Assembly: GCA_040219085.1 (NCBI GenBank)
Contig: JAVJTC010000011.1
Coordinates: forward strand, 21,668 to 85,667
Length of the DNA stretch: 64,000 nt
Origin: Acidimicrobiales bacterium
GTDB lineage: Bacteria; Actinomycetota; Acidimicrobiia; Acidimicrobiales; JAVJTC01
Reading direction: 5' to 3'
Shown: positions 34,769 to 42,843 of the stretch, piece by piece
Position numbering within the stretch: the stretch's first letter is position 1
Layout: every line of letters begins with the position of its first letter
Made by a program: the position numbers and the translations under genes
The notes under the pieces: model-generated
The model's database searches: none
Told to the model about the DNA's origin: nothing
Seen by the model: the letters and a program-made list of their open reading frames with translations, nothing else

Positions 34769-35425
34769 CTACGGAGCCCGGCAGTCGGCGTCACGGCCGA
34801 ACCGGCTGACGACTGTCTCGCCGTCGAACATCACGTCGACGGTGCCCGACCCGCCCTGGATCTCGTAGAGGTACACCGACAGGCCCCGACATGCCTCGAA
34901 CGCCGGCTCGAGGTCGAAGAGCCTCTTCGAGAGTTCGGCGGTGATCGCTTCGAGTTGACCCTCCACCACGTCCAGTTCGATGTCCACGAGGTCCACCCAT
35001 TCGGCGCCGGCGTAGTTCGTCTCCATGAACATCGCGAGATCGGTCTGGATCGCCTCTACGTCGATCTCGAGGTCGCATTCGACCACCGCCCACCGGTCGA
35101 GCTCACGGCGGGCGTCGCGCGCCTCGGGGTCGAAGGCCCGGGCGAACAGCTCGGCCAGGGTCGCCGTCTCCGCGATCTCGGCGAGGTCGACAGCGGCGTT
35201 GCGCAGATCGTCGACCGCACCGGAGATCTCGGCGGGCGCCACCTCCGCGAGACGGTCGAACTCGCCGGTGGACACATCGCCGTCAGCCCGACCGACGCCG
35301 TCGGCAAGAAGATCGCAGAAGGCGACCGGGTCCTCGGAGGACTCCCCCGAACACGCTGCCGCCGTCAACAACACGACGATCACCACGGCGATGATGCGGC
35401 GCGGTCGGCTGGTCACGGGCCCCAT
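34769..35425 (-). CDS. Hypothetical lipoprotein
   Basis: The 218-residue protein has a basic start (SRPRR), a hydrophobic core and the lipobox LTAAAC, then a helical, acidic domain (DLLADGVGRADGDV...). Cys residues in AFCDLL, VECDLEI, EACRGL and ADCRAP could form two disulfides. I recognise no family; similar helical lipoproteins with four Cys are frequent in Acidimicrobiia as far as I recall. The ATG at 35425 is the one that gives a good signal peptide. Confidence 0.7.
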   Translation of the reverse strand: MGPVTSRPRRIIAVVIVVLLTAAACSGESSEDPVAFCDLLADGVGRADGDVSTGEFDRLAEVAPAEISGAVDDLRNAAVDLAEIAETATLAELFARAFDPEARDARRELDRWAVVECDLEIDVEAIQTDLAMFMETNYAGAEWVDLVDIELDVVEGQLEAITAELSKRLFDLEPAFEACRGLSVYLYEIQGGSGTVDVMFDGETVVSRFGRDADCRAP

Positions 35426-35468
35426 GTTGCCCCGTCGGGAGACCAGCGGCGTGCCACCCTCGGCGGGT

Positions 35469-37121
35469 TCAGGTGATCCACACGGCCGTATCGGGCGGCA
35501 ACTCACCGTCGACGAGAGGGCCACTCGCCGCCACGACGGCGCCACCGGGCGGCAGCGCACACGATGCCGGGCCCATGTTGACGAGGCATCGGACACGGCG
35601 CCGTTCGAAGTCGAGGACCGTTGCGTCCGGCTCTGAACGCCACTCGAACGACTCGTCATCGGCCATGAGCTCGCGCCGCAGCGCGAGCGTGGAGCGGTAC
35701 AGCTCGAGTACCGAATCGAGGTCTCCGGTCTGCGCCTCGACGCTCAGCGCGGCCCACTCCGCGGGCTGGGGCAGCCACGGCGCTCCGGACCCGAAGCCGA
35801 GCGAGGATCCCGTCGATTTCCACGGGATGGGCACCCGGCATCCGTCGCGGCCCTTCATCGTCCGACCCGACCGTTCGTAGACGGGATCGTCGAGGATCTC
35901 GAGCGGCAGGTCGATCACCTCCGGCAGGCCGAGTTCCTCCCCCTGGTACAGGTAGACGGAGCCGGGCAGCGCGAGCATCAGCAGGGCCGCGGCACGGGCC
36001 CGCCGCACGCCGGCCTCGGCGTCGAGGAGGGACCGGTCGCCGCCGAGGAGCCAGCGACGCCAGTCGGTGTCGGGCGGGAGGCCGTAGCGGGTCGTGTGAC
36101 GGACGACGTCGTGGTTCGACAACGTCCAGGTGGGCAGGGTCCCGGCGCGACCCAGGGCATCGATCGTCGAGCCGATCGCCTGACGCAGGTCCGGCGCCCT
36201 CCACGGTGCCTCGACGACGTCGAAGGCGAAGGCCTGGTGCAGCACGTCACCGGCGACGTAGCGGGCGAGACGTTCGGGTGAGGGTGCCCACGCCTCCGCG
36301 ACGAAGAACCGGTCGCCGTAAGCATCGGTGAGCTGCCGCCACTCCCGGAAGATGTCGAGGACCTCGTCGCGGTCCCAGTGCGGGTGGTCGTCGAGTTTCG
36401 TGTGACCGAGGATCTGCTGGACCTCCGTCTCGGCGAGATCGGGTAGGCCGCTGTGCTTGGCGAGCCCGTGGGCCACGTCGATGCGGATCCCGTCGATCCC
36501 GCGGTCGAACCAGAACCGCAGGATGGCCAGGAACTCCGCGCGCACCTCCGGATTGTCCCAGTCGAGGTCGGGCTGCTCGGGCGTGAACAGGTGCAGGTAC
36601 CAGTCTTCGGGCGTCCCGTCAGGGCGGTGTAGGCGCGTCCATGCCGGACCGCCGAAAACCGACAGCCAGTTGTTGGGCGGCTGGTCCCCATGGGGACCGC
36701 GACCCGGCCGGATCAGGTAGCGGTCCCGGACCGGGTCACCGGGCTCGGCCGCGACGGCCTCGCGGAACCACCGGTGCTGGTCCGACGTGTGGTTCGGGAC
36801 GATGTCGCCGACGACGCGGATCCCGCGGTCGTGGGCCTCGGCGATCAGGTGGTCGACGTCGTCGAGGGTGCCGAAACGCTCGTCGATCGCGCGGTAGTCC
36901 GTCACGTCGTAACCGCCGTCGGCGAGCGGCGACTCGTACCACGGATTCACCCATATCGCATCGACACCGAGTGCAACGAGGTGGTCCAGGCGCGACCGGA
37001 TGCCGCCGATGTCGCCCGTTCCATCACCGTCGGAGTCCGCGAAGGACCGGATGTAGATCTGATAGACGACGCCCTGGCGCCACCACGGTGTCTGTTCTCG
37101 TCCACTCACGACGTCCATCAT
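35469..37121 (-). CDS. GH13 alpha-glucosidase / oligo-1,6-glucosidase
   Basis: The 550-residue alpha-amylase-family enzyme has all four conserved regions: DIVPNHTS, GIRIDVAHG (nucleophile Asp), FVAEAW (acid/base Glu) and LSNHDVVR. The start WWRQGVVYQIYIRSFAD is that of the oligo-1,6-glucosidase/alpha-glucosidase subgroup. It has no signal peptide, so it acts on short alpha-glucans inside the cell. The start is uncertain: ATGs at 37139, 37121 and 37118 are in frame, and the first would overlap the divergent DprA-like gene. Confidence 0.88.
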   Translation of the reverse strand: MMDVVSGREQTPWWRQGVVYQIYIRSFADSDGDGTGDIGGIRSRLDHLVALGVDAIWVNPWYESPLADGGYDVTDYRAIDERFGTLDDVDHLIAEAHDRGIRVVGDIVPNHTSDQHRWFREAVAAEPGDPVRDRYLIRPGRGPHGDQPPNNWLSVFGGPAWTRLHRPDGTPEDWYLHLFTPEQPDLDWDNPEVRAEFLAILRFWFDRGIDGIRIDVAHGLAKHSGLPDLAETEVQQILGHTKLDDHPHWDRDEVLDIFREWRQLTDAYGDRFFVAEAWAPSPERLARYVAGDVLHQAFAFDVVEAPWRAPDLRQAIGSTIDALGRAGTLPTWTLSNHDVVRHTTRYGLPPDTDWRRWLLGGDRSLLDAEAGVRRARAAALLMLALPGSVYLYQGEELGLPEVIDLPLEILDDPVYERSGRTMKGRDGCRVPIPWKSTGSSLGFGSGAPWLPQPAEWAALSVEAQTGDLDSVLELYRSTLALRRELMADDESFEWRSEPDATVLDFERRRVRCLVNMGPASCALPPGGAVVAASGPLVDGELPPDTAVWIT

Positions 37122-37129
37122 GGCTGGCC

Positions 37130-37806
37130 GTGAGCGCATCTGTATTCGATGAGGCCGAGACTTTCAGGATCCGCGGCCGCTGGCCTTCGCATCGAAGCGT
37201 CGCAATCGTCGGCACGCGCACACCGTCGCGGTGGGGTGCGAAACTGGCCGCCGCGGTGGCCGGGGCCGCCGTGCGGGACGGCTGGTGCGTCGTGTCGGGC
37301 CTGGCACCGGGCATCGACACCGCCGCTCACCGCGGGGCACTCGGAGCCGGCGGATCGACGGTCGCTTTCGTGGGCACCGGCCTCGATGCCCTCGAAGACC
37401 CCGAACTCGGCCGAGCGATCGTCGCCGGTGGCGGCGGTGTCGTGTCGGTACTGCGCGACGACGACGCCGGCGACGACGCGACCCGCGCCCCCGGGACAGG
37501 CATCAGGTCCTCGCGGCGCGCGTGGTGGTCGTGGTGGAGGCCTCCCGGCCGTGCGGGACGTTCGCGACCGTGGCCCACGCCCGTGCCCTGGGTCGACCAG
37601 TCGTCGTGGCCACGCCACCGCCGGGGCCGGAGACGGCGACGAGCGCGGCGGGCAACCGGCGGCTGCTCGATGGAGACGGGGCCGGACACCCGGTCATCGC
37701 GGTCCGCGAGGGAGCGGGCGGCGACGAGCTCTGGGCGACCGTCGAAGCGGTCGCCCAGCGTCAACCGGCGCCGGGATCGTCGTCCACGAGCAGCCCGAAG
37801 AAGTAG
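37130..37806 (+). pseudogene. dprA: Frameshifted DprA/Smf-like gene
   Basis: Two frames together encode a DprA Rossmann fold. The first, from a GTG at 37130, gives VAIVGTRTPSRWG, VVSGLAPGIDTAAHRGAL and VAFVGTGLDALEDPEL. The second, from about 37495 to the stop at 37804-37806, gives HQVLAARVVVVVEASRPCGT, RALGRPVVVATP and a closing region. The change of frame (-1) is near the C-run at 37488-37492. The joined product would be about 225 residues, lacking the N-terminal SAM-like and C-terminal winged-helix parts of full DprA. It may be a pseudogene, a sequencing error, or a programmed slip on the C-run. Confidence 0.7.
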
Positions 37807-38267
37807 GTGTCGACGTCACCGCCGTCATGTGACCGGAGGCGACCCTCGCGGACGAATCCGGCCCTCACGAGCACGGCGACGGACGCCACGTTGTCCACCG
37901 CTGTCAGAGCGAAGACGCGCCGCAGACCGACCACGTCGAACGCGAATCTGCACAGGAGCCCGACCGCCTCGGTGGCGATACCGTCACGTCGGTGTCCGGC
38001 AACGATGGCATAGCCGATCTCGCCCCGGGACTCGTCAGCCTCGACCACGAGCGAGACGAGCCCGACGACATCGCCCTCGTGCTCCACGGCGAGGGCGTAG
38101 CGCGTGCGGGGACTGCTCTCCGCGGCGATCATCGCCTCGGTCATCCAGTCGAGCGGGCCGAGTGTTCCACGCGAGACATGATCCGACAGTTCCTGAGCGA
38201 CGAGCAGGTCCCCGTGTTCGACCTCGCGCAAGGTGATTCGTCTCCCCTCGACGAAGACGGGGAACAT
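37761..38267 (-). CDS. GNAT-family N-acetyltransferase (RimJ/RimL-like)
   Basis: The 168-residue protein has the GNAT acetyl-CoA motif VAGHRRDGIATEAVGLLCRFAF with RRxG-like RRDG, and the RimJ/RimL-type ITLREVEHGD start and NVASVAVLVRAGFVREG segment. It acetylates an N-terminus or small amine; the substrate is unknown. Its 3' end overlaps the DprA-like gene by 46 bases on the opposite strand. The ATG at 38267 is chosen; a GTG at 38279 would add four residues. Confidence 0.83.
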   Translation of the reverse strand: MFPVFVEGRRITLREVEHGDLLVAQELSDHVSRGTLGPLDWMTEAMIAAESSPRTRYALAVEHEGDVVGLVSLVVEADESRGEIGYAIVAGHRRDGIATEAVGLLCRFAFDVVGLRRVFALTAVDNVASVAVLVRAGFVREGRLRSHDGGDVDTYFFGLLVDDDPGAG

Positions 38268-38290
38268 GTCGGCGATCACGAGAGTCGCAC

Positions 38291-38725
38291 GTGACGCCGA
38301 GCCGCGACGACCCGCTGGCGATGGATCCACCGCCGACCACCCCACCCGTCCACACGATGCTGGTGCGTGGCGCCGTCGCGCACTGTCCCGTGTGCGGCTC
38401 CGGGCACCTGTTCCGCCGCGGCGTCGTCATGGTCGAACGCTGCCCGCGCTGTGGGCTGGTGTTCGAGCGGGTGGAGGGTCACTGGGTCGGTGCGATCGGA
38501 GTGAACACCATCATCTCGTTCGTCGCGCTGTTCTTCACCGTCGTCTTCAGCTTCGTCGTGCTCTCACCCGAGCGACCCGTCGTTCCGCTGCTCGTCGCAC
38601 CGCTCGTCGTCGGTCTGCTCGTGCCGCCGGTGACCTATCCACTGTCCAAGACCCTCTGGACGGCGATCGACCTCGCGATGCGACCGCTCGCGGCCGGCGA
38701 GGCCGACCCCGACGCGCCCCGGTGA
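38291..38725 (+). CDS. DUF983 membrane protein with zinc-ribbon motif
   Basis: The 144-residue protein has two Cys pairs (HCPVCGSGHLF and RCPRCGLVFER), then EGHWVGAIGVN and two membrane segments (about 72-95 and 99-118). This is the standard DUF983 layout; function is unknown. The GTG at 38291 or an ATG at 38321 could be the start. Confidence 0.83.
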   Translation: MTPSRDDPLAMDPPPTTPPVHTMLVRGAVAHCPVCGSGHLFRRGVVMVERCPRCGLVFERVEGHWVGAIGVNTIISFVALFFTVVFSFVVLSPERPVVPLLVAPLVVGLLVPPVTYPLSKTLWTAIDLAMRPLAAGEADPDAPR

Positions 38726-38758
38726 GCAGCCTCCTGGGAGCGCCCACACGACAGTAGC

Positions 38759-38764
38759 TAGTGT
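38759..38764 (+). promoter_or_regulatory. Putative -10 box of the SMP-30 gene
   Basis: TAGTGT ends six bases before the ATG at 38771. Confidence 0.5.
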
Positions 38765-38770
38765 CGGCGC

Positions 38771-39700
38771 ATGTCACAGAGCCTGCCCCACAGCGTCATC
38801 GCGACGGACCTCGCCTTTCCCGAGGGACCGGTCGCGCTCTCCGACGGCGACGTCCTCATCGTGGAAGTCCGCGGTCCACGCATCACCCGGGTCTCGCCCG
38901 ACGGCTCCACGTCGGTCGTCGTGGACTACGGGGACGCCGAGACGGCAGGGCCCAACGGGCTGGCCATCGGCCCCGACGGTGCCCTCTACGTCTGCAACAA
39001 CGGCGGTTTCATCTGGAGCCTCGTGCGTGACAGCTTCTGGCTGCCGTCGGAGAAGGGCACCGGCGCCAACCAGTCGCCCCGGTACGTGACCGGATCGATC
39101 GACCGGGTGGACCTCGACACCGGCGAGGTGACCACCCTCTACGACAGCTGGGAGGGGAACCGCCTGACCGGCCCGAACGACCTCGTGTTCGACGCGCAAG
39201 GCGGTATCTGGTTCACGGACCACGGCAAGACCCGCCCCCTCGACCAGGACCGGGTGGGCGTGTACTGGGCACGTGCGGACGGCTCGGAGATCCGCCGGCC
39301 GATCTTCCCCCTCGACCATCCCAACGGCATCGGCCTGTCGCCGGACGGCTCCACCCTCTACGTCGCCGAGACGTCGACCGGGCGACTGTGGGCGTGGGAT
39401 GTCACGGGCCCCGGCGAGATCGACCGCAAGTCGAAGCGCAACGTGGTCAACAGCCTCGGTCACTTCGACTCGCTCGGCGTGGAGGAGGACGGCACCGTCG
39501 TGGTCGCGGCTCTGCCCGACGGGCTGTGCGTCGCGCGCCCCGACGGCGAGATCAGCTACGTCGAGGGACCGGGGATGTTGACGAACGTGTGCTGGGGCGG
39601 CCCGGACATGATGACCGCCTACGCGACCGACTCGCTCGGCGGGCAACTGCTCGCGTACGACTGGCCGCGGCCGGGTCTGCGCCTGAACTACAACGCCTAG
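38771..39700 (+). CDS. SMP-30/gluconolactonase family hydrolase
   Basis: The 309-residue six-bladed propeller has the metal Glu in the FPEGPVAL segment, GPNGLAIGPDGALYVCNNGG, TGPNDLVFDAQGGIWFTDHG and PNGIGLSPDGSTLYVAETS. These carry the Asn/Asp ligands of SMP-30-type lactonases. It hydrolyses a sugar or similar lactone; the substrate is unknown. There is no signal peptide. Its stop overlaps that of the convergent PII gene by four bases. Confidence 0.87.
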   Translation: MSQSLPHSVIATDLAFPEGPVALSDGDVLIVEVRGPRITRVSPDGSTSVVVDYGDAETAGPNGLAIGPDGALYVCNNGGFIWSLVRDSFWLPSEKGTGANQSPRYVTGSIDRVDLDTGEVTTLYDSWEGNRLTGPNDLVFDAQGGIWFTDHGKTRPLDQDRVGVYWARADGSEIRRPIFPLDHPNGIGLSPDGSTLYVAETSTGRLWAWDVTGPGEIDRKSKRNVVNSLGHFDSLGVEEDGTVVVAALPDGLCVARPDGEISYVEGPGMLTNVCWGGPDMMTAYATDSLGGQLLAYDWPRPGLRLNYNA

Positions 39701-40035
39701 AGCGCGTCGTCGCCCTCTTCGCCGGTGCGGATGCGCACGGCACGACCCACGTCGAGAACCCAAAGCTTGCCATCACCGATCGAGTCGGTACGGGCCTCGG
39801 TCACGATCGTGTCGACCACCGTGTCGACGACGTCGTCGGTGACGAGGATCTCGAGGCGCGTCTTCGGGTTGAACGAGACCTTGTACTCGGTGCCGCGGTA
39901 GGTCTCGCTGTGCCCGTGCTGGCGGCCGAAGCCCTGGACCTCCGAGACGGTCAGACCCCTGACCCCGATCCGTTCCAGCGCCTTCTTCACCGGCTCGAGC
40001 CTGTGCGGCTTGATGACGGCGCAGACGAGCTTCAT
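39697..40035 (-). CDS. glnB: PII nitrogen regulatory protein
   Basis: The 112-residue protein starts MKLVCAVIKPHRLEPVKKAL and has a complete T-loop with Tyr51 (RGTEYKVSF), the residue uridylylated or adenylylated in PII proteins. The B-loop GDGKLWVLDVGRAVRIRTGE is intact. It senses 2-oxoglutarate and ATP/ADP and controls ammonium uptake or glutamine synthetase. No amtB or glnD is adjacent, which is less common. The ATG has GGAGGTCGGGGGA upstream. Confidence 0.93.
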   Translation of the reverse strand: MKLVCAVIKPHRLEPVKKALERIGVRGLTVSEVQGFGRQHGHSETYRGTEYKVSFNPKTRLEILVTDDVVDTVVDTIVTEARTDSIGDGKLWVLDVGRAVRIRTGEEGDDAL

Positions 40036-40130
40036 TCCCCCGACCTCCTCGGCCTCGACTCGGGCCCACGCTAGTACCCGCGACGACGCGGACCTCACCA
40101 TCCGGGGGCCGTTCGACCCGCCGGGCGGGT

Positions 40131-41285
40131 TCATCTGACCGAGGCGAAGAACCCCCGCAGGTCGGCGACGAGCAGGTCGGGCTGTTCGAGCGACGCGAAC
40201 CGGCCGCCGGCGGGCATGCGGGTCCACCACCGGACATCGAAGAGCCGCTCCACCCATGCCCGGGGAGGGCGGATGACCTCACCCGGGAACCGGGCGTGAC
40301 CCATGGGGACGCGCACGCGCTCCGACGGCATCACCTCGCCCCGCTGCGCGCGGCGGGCCTCCAGGTGCAGACGGTTCGCCGACGCGATGGTCCCGGTCAC
40401 CCACCACGTGGTGATGTCGTCGAGGAGGTCACCGCGGTCGAAGGCGTTGTCGAGGTCGTCGCCGCAGTCACTCCAGGCCCGGAACCTGTCGAGGATCCAT
40501 GCCGCCAGGCCGACCGGCGAGTCGTTCAGGGCCAGCGAGATGGTCTGGGGGCGCACAGCCTGGATCTCGCGAACCCCGCGATCGAGACGGTTGCGCCGCC
40601 GACCGGACTCGAGGTCCTCGAGCTCGGTGGAGGTGACACCCCCGGCGGCCTCCGCCCGCGGCGGCCGTTCCACCGCGACGGTGGTCATGTGGATGCCGAC
40701 GACCCGGTCGGGGACCAGCGAGCCCATCTGGGCGGCGACGAAGGAGCCCCAGTGCCCGCCGTGGACCCCATAGTCGGGGTAGTCGAGGCGGTGCATCAGC
40801 GCGACCATCGCCCGTGCGATCTGACGCGGCGTCCAACCCGGGGTCGAGATCGGTCCGCTGAATCCGAAGCCCGGCAGCGACGGGATCACGACGTGATAGG
40901 CGTCGGCCGCCGTCCCACCGTGGCTCTCGGGCCGGGTGAGGGTGTCGATGAGGCCGGCGAACTCGAAGACCGAACTCGGCCAGCCGTGCAGCAACAGCAG
41001 CGGCATCGCACCCGCGTGGGGAGACGGCACGTGGATGAAGTGGATCTGCTCGTCCTCGAAGCGGGTGACGAACTGCGGGTAGTGGTTCAGCCGGTCCGCG
41101 GACGCAGCCCACTCGTACCCGTGGCTCCAGTAGTCACAGAGGCCGCGCAGGTACGCTACGTCGATGCCTTCGTCCCATCCCGCCGCGACGACCGACGGCC
41201 AGCGCGCCGCCGCGAGCCGCTGACGGAGATCGGCGATCTCGGCTCGGGCCGGACCGACCGTGTACGGCTCCATCTGCGCCAGCAT
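40131..41285 (-). CDS. Epoxide-hydrolase-like alpha/beta hydrolase lacking catalytic residues
   Basis: The 384-residue protein has the EHN cap and alpha/beta fold of microsomal-type epoxide hydrolases: LLLHGWPSSVFEF, VVIPSLPGFGFSG and a final GGRFASLEQPDLLVADLRGF. The nucleophile elbow reads GGHWGS with His178 in place of the catalytic Asp (normally GGDWGS), and the general-base His of GGHF is Arg362. Normal turnover by the family mechanism should therefore be impossible. It may bind ligands or use different chemistry. A TAGCCT box seven bases upstream supports the ATG at 41285. Confidence 0.82.
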   Translation of the reverse strand: MLAQMEPYTVGPARAEIADLRQRLAAARWPSVVAAGWDEGIDVAYLRGLCDYWSHGYEWAASADRLNHYPQFVTRFEDEQIHFIHVPSPHAGAMPLLLLHGWPSSVFEFAGLIDTLTRPESHGGTAADAYHVVIPSLPGFGFSGPISTPGWTPRQIARAMVALMHRLDYPDYGVHGGHWGSFVAAQMGSLVPDRVVGIHMTTVAVERPPRAEAAGGVTSTELEDLESGRRRNRLDRGVREIQAVRPQTISLALNDSPVGLAAWILDRFRAWSDCGDDLDNAFDRGDLLDDITTWWVTGTIASANRLHLEARRAQRGEVMPSERVRVPMGHARFPGEVIRPPRAWVERLFDVRWWTRMPAGGRFASLEQPDLLVADLRGFFASVR

Positions 41286-41292
41286 CGCGACG

Positions 41293-41298
41293 AGGCTA
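41293..41298 (-). promoter_or_regulatory. Putative -10 box of the epoxide-hydrolase-like gene
   Basis: TAGCCT on the minus strand ends seven bases before the ATG at 41285. Confidence 0.5.
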
Positions 41299-41343
41299 CG
41301 CCAGTGCGACCGACACCCGGACGCGGCCGGAACTGACTGACCG

Positions 41344-42843
41344 ATGCTCTTCCCCACATTCGTCTTCGCGACGTTCTTCCTGATCGTCCTGCCGGTCGGC
41401 TGGTTGCTGCACTCGCGCCCGACGGCGTGGAAGGTGTTCATGCTCGCGGCGAGCTACGTCTTCTACGGCTGGTGGGACGTGCGCTTCGTCGCGCTGATCG
41501 TGGCATCCACGATCGGCAACCAGATCCTCGCCGACCTCGTCCACCGGTCGGCGGGACGCACCCGCAGCCGGATCGTCACTGTGGGCGTCGCGTTCAACCT
41601 CGTGACCCTCGGCTTCTTCAAGTACGCCGGGTTCTTCGTCGACTCGGCCAACGACACTCTCGAATCTCTGGGGGTCGGAGGTGACCTGCCCCTGCTGTCG
41701 ATCGTGTTGCCCGTCGGCATCTCGTTCTTCACCTTCCAGGCGCTGAGCTACGTCCTCGACGTGCATCGCGGGACCATCGAGCCCGCCCGGCCGCTGGACT
41801 TCGCCGTGTACCTGGCCTTCTTCCCCCAGTTGGTCGCCGGCCCGATCGTGCGGGCGTCGGAGTTCCTCCCCCAACTCGAAAAGCGCCTCAACCCACGCGA
41901 CATCGACCTCACCCGGGCGCTCGTACTCATCGGCGCCGGACTCTTCAAGAAGGTCGTCATCGCGAGCTACCTGGCCGACGCCATCGTCGACGACGTGTTC
42001 GCCTTTCCGGAGCGCTTCTCGTCGCTCGAGGTCCTCGTCGGGGTCTACGCGTACGCCATCCAGATCTACGCCGACTTCAGCGGATACACCGACATCGCGA
42101 TCGGCATCGCCCTGCTGCTGGGCTTCCGGTTCCCCCCGAACTTCGACCGCCCCTACCAGGCGGTGTCGATCCGCGACTTCTGGCGACGCTGGCACATGAC
42201 GCTGTCGCGGTGGCTGCGCGACTACCTCTACATCTCACTGGGCGGCAACCGGGGCGGTGCGCACCGGCGGGACCGGAACCTGCTGCTCACGATGGTGCTC
42301 GGTGGCCTCTGGCACGGCGCCGCGTGGACATTCGTGATCTGGGGAGCACTGCACGGCTTCTACATGATCGCCGAGCGTCACGCCGAGAAGGCCCGCATGG
42401 CACTCGGCGACAGGCGGCCGGGCGGCTCGGACCACGGGGGCGACTCCGGCGGCGCGGTGCGCACGGTGGCCGAGACCCGCGCCGACGGCATCGTCGCGCC
42501 GGGTCTCAGGACGCGGATCCTCGGGCGCATCCGGACGTTCCACCTCGTGTGTCTCGGCTGGATCTTCTTCCGCGCCGGGTCCTTCGACGCGGCGCTGAAC
42601 GTCATCGAGCGTCTCTTCGTCGCCTGGGGAGACGCCTCCCCCGCCGTCACCGGGATCCTCGTGTGGACGATCGCTGCGTCCCTCGCGGCGCAGTACCTCC
42701 CCCGCGTCGGCCTCACCAACCTCCAGTCCGACCTGTCACGCCTGCCGGTGTGGGTGCAGGCGGTCGGCTTCGCACTGTGGCTGCTCGTCATAGACCGTCT
42801 CGGCCCCGAAGGCGTGGCCCCGTTCATCTACTTTCAGTTCTGA
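41344..42843 (+). CDS. MBOAT-family O-acyltransferase (AlgI-like)
   Basis: The 499-residue polytopic protein starts with a hydrophobic MLFPTFVFATFFLIVLPV and has FFPQLVAGPIVR, WRRWHMTLSRWLRDYLYI and the catalytic-His segment LGGLWHGAAWTFVIWGALHG. AlgI-like MBOAT proteins pass acyl groups across the membrane to extracellular polymers. An extra hydrophilic loop (about 355-390) is present. The stop overlaps the ATG of the SGNH gene, so the pair probably acts together on a cell-surface glycan or lipid. Confidence 0.92.
   Translation: MLFPTFVFATFFLIVLPVGWLLHSRPTAWKVFMLAASYVFYGWWDVRFVALIVASTIGNQILADLVHRSAGRTRSRIVTVGVAFNLVTLGFFKYAGFFVDSANDTLESLGVGGDLPLLSIVLPVGISFFTFQALSYVLDVHRGTIEPARPLDFAVYLAFFPQLVAGPIVRASEFLPQLEKRLNPRDIDLTRALVLIGAGLFKKVVIASYLADAIVDDVFAFPERFSSLEVLVGVYAYAIQIYADFSGYTDIAIGIALLLGFRFPPNFDRPYQAVSIRDFWRRWHMTLSRWLRDYLYISLGGNRGGAHRRDRNLLLTMVLGGLWHGAAWTFVIWGALHGFYMIAERHAEKARMALGDRRPGGSDHGGDSGGAVRTVAETRADGIVAPGLRTRILGRIRTFHLVCLGWIFFRAGSFDAALNVIERLFVAWGDASPAVTGILVWTIAASLAAQYLPRVGLTNLQSDLSRLPVWVQAVGFALWLLVIDRLGPEGVAPFIYFQF

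Noticed and set aside
33329..35476. 715-codon plus-strand open frame
   Set aside because: Antisense to ferredoxin reductase, ferredoxin and lipoprotein genes, all of which have recognisable domains or signals.
37481..37500. Programmed -1 frameshift site in the DprA-like gene
   Set aside because: There is a C-run but no classic heptamer and no stimulator structure I can see; a base error or true mutation is simpler.
36641..38236. 531-codon plus-strand open frame
   Set aside because: It runs antisense through the GH13 gene and has Arg/Pro/Gly-rich random composition; only its part from about 37130 to 37490 is the DprA-like 5' half.
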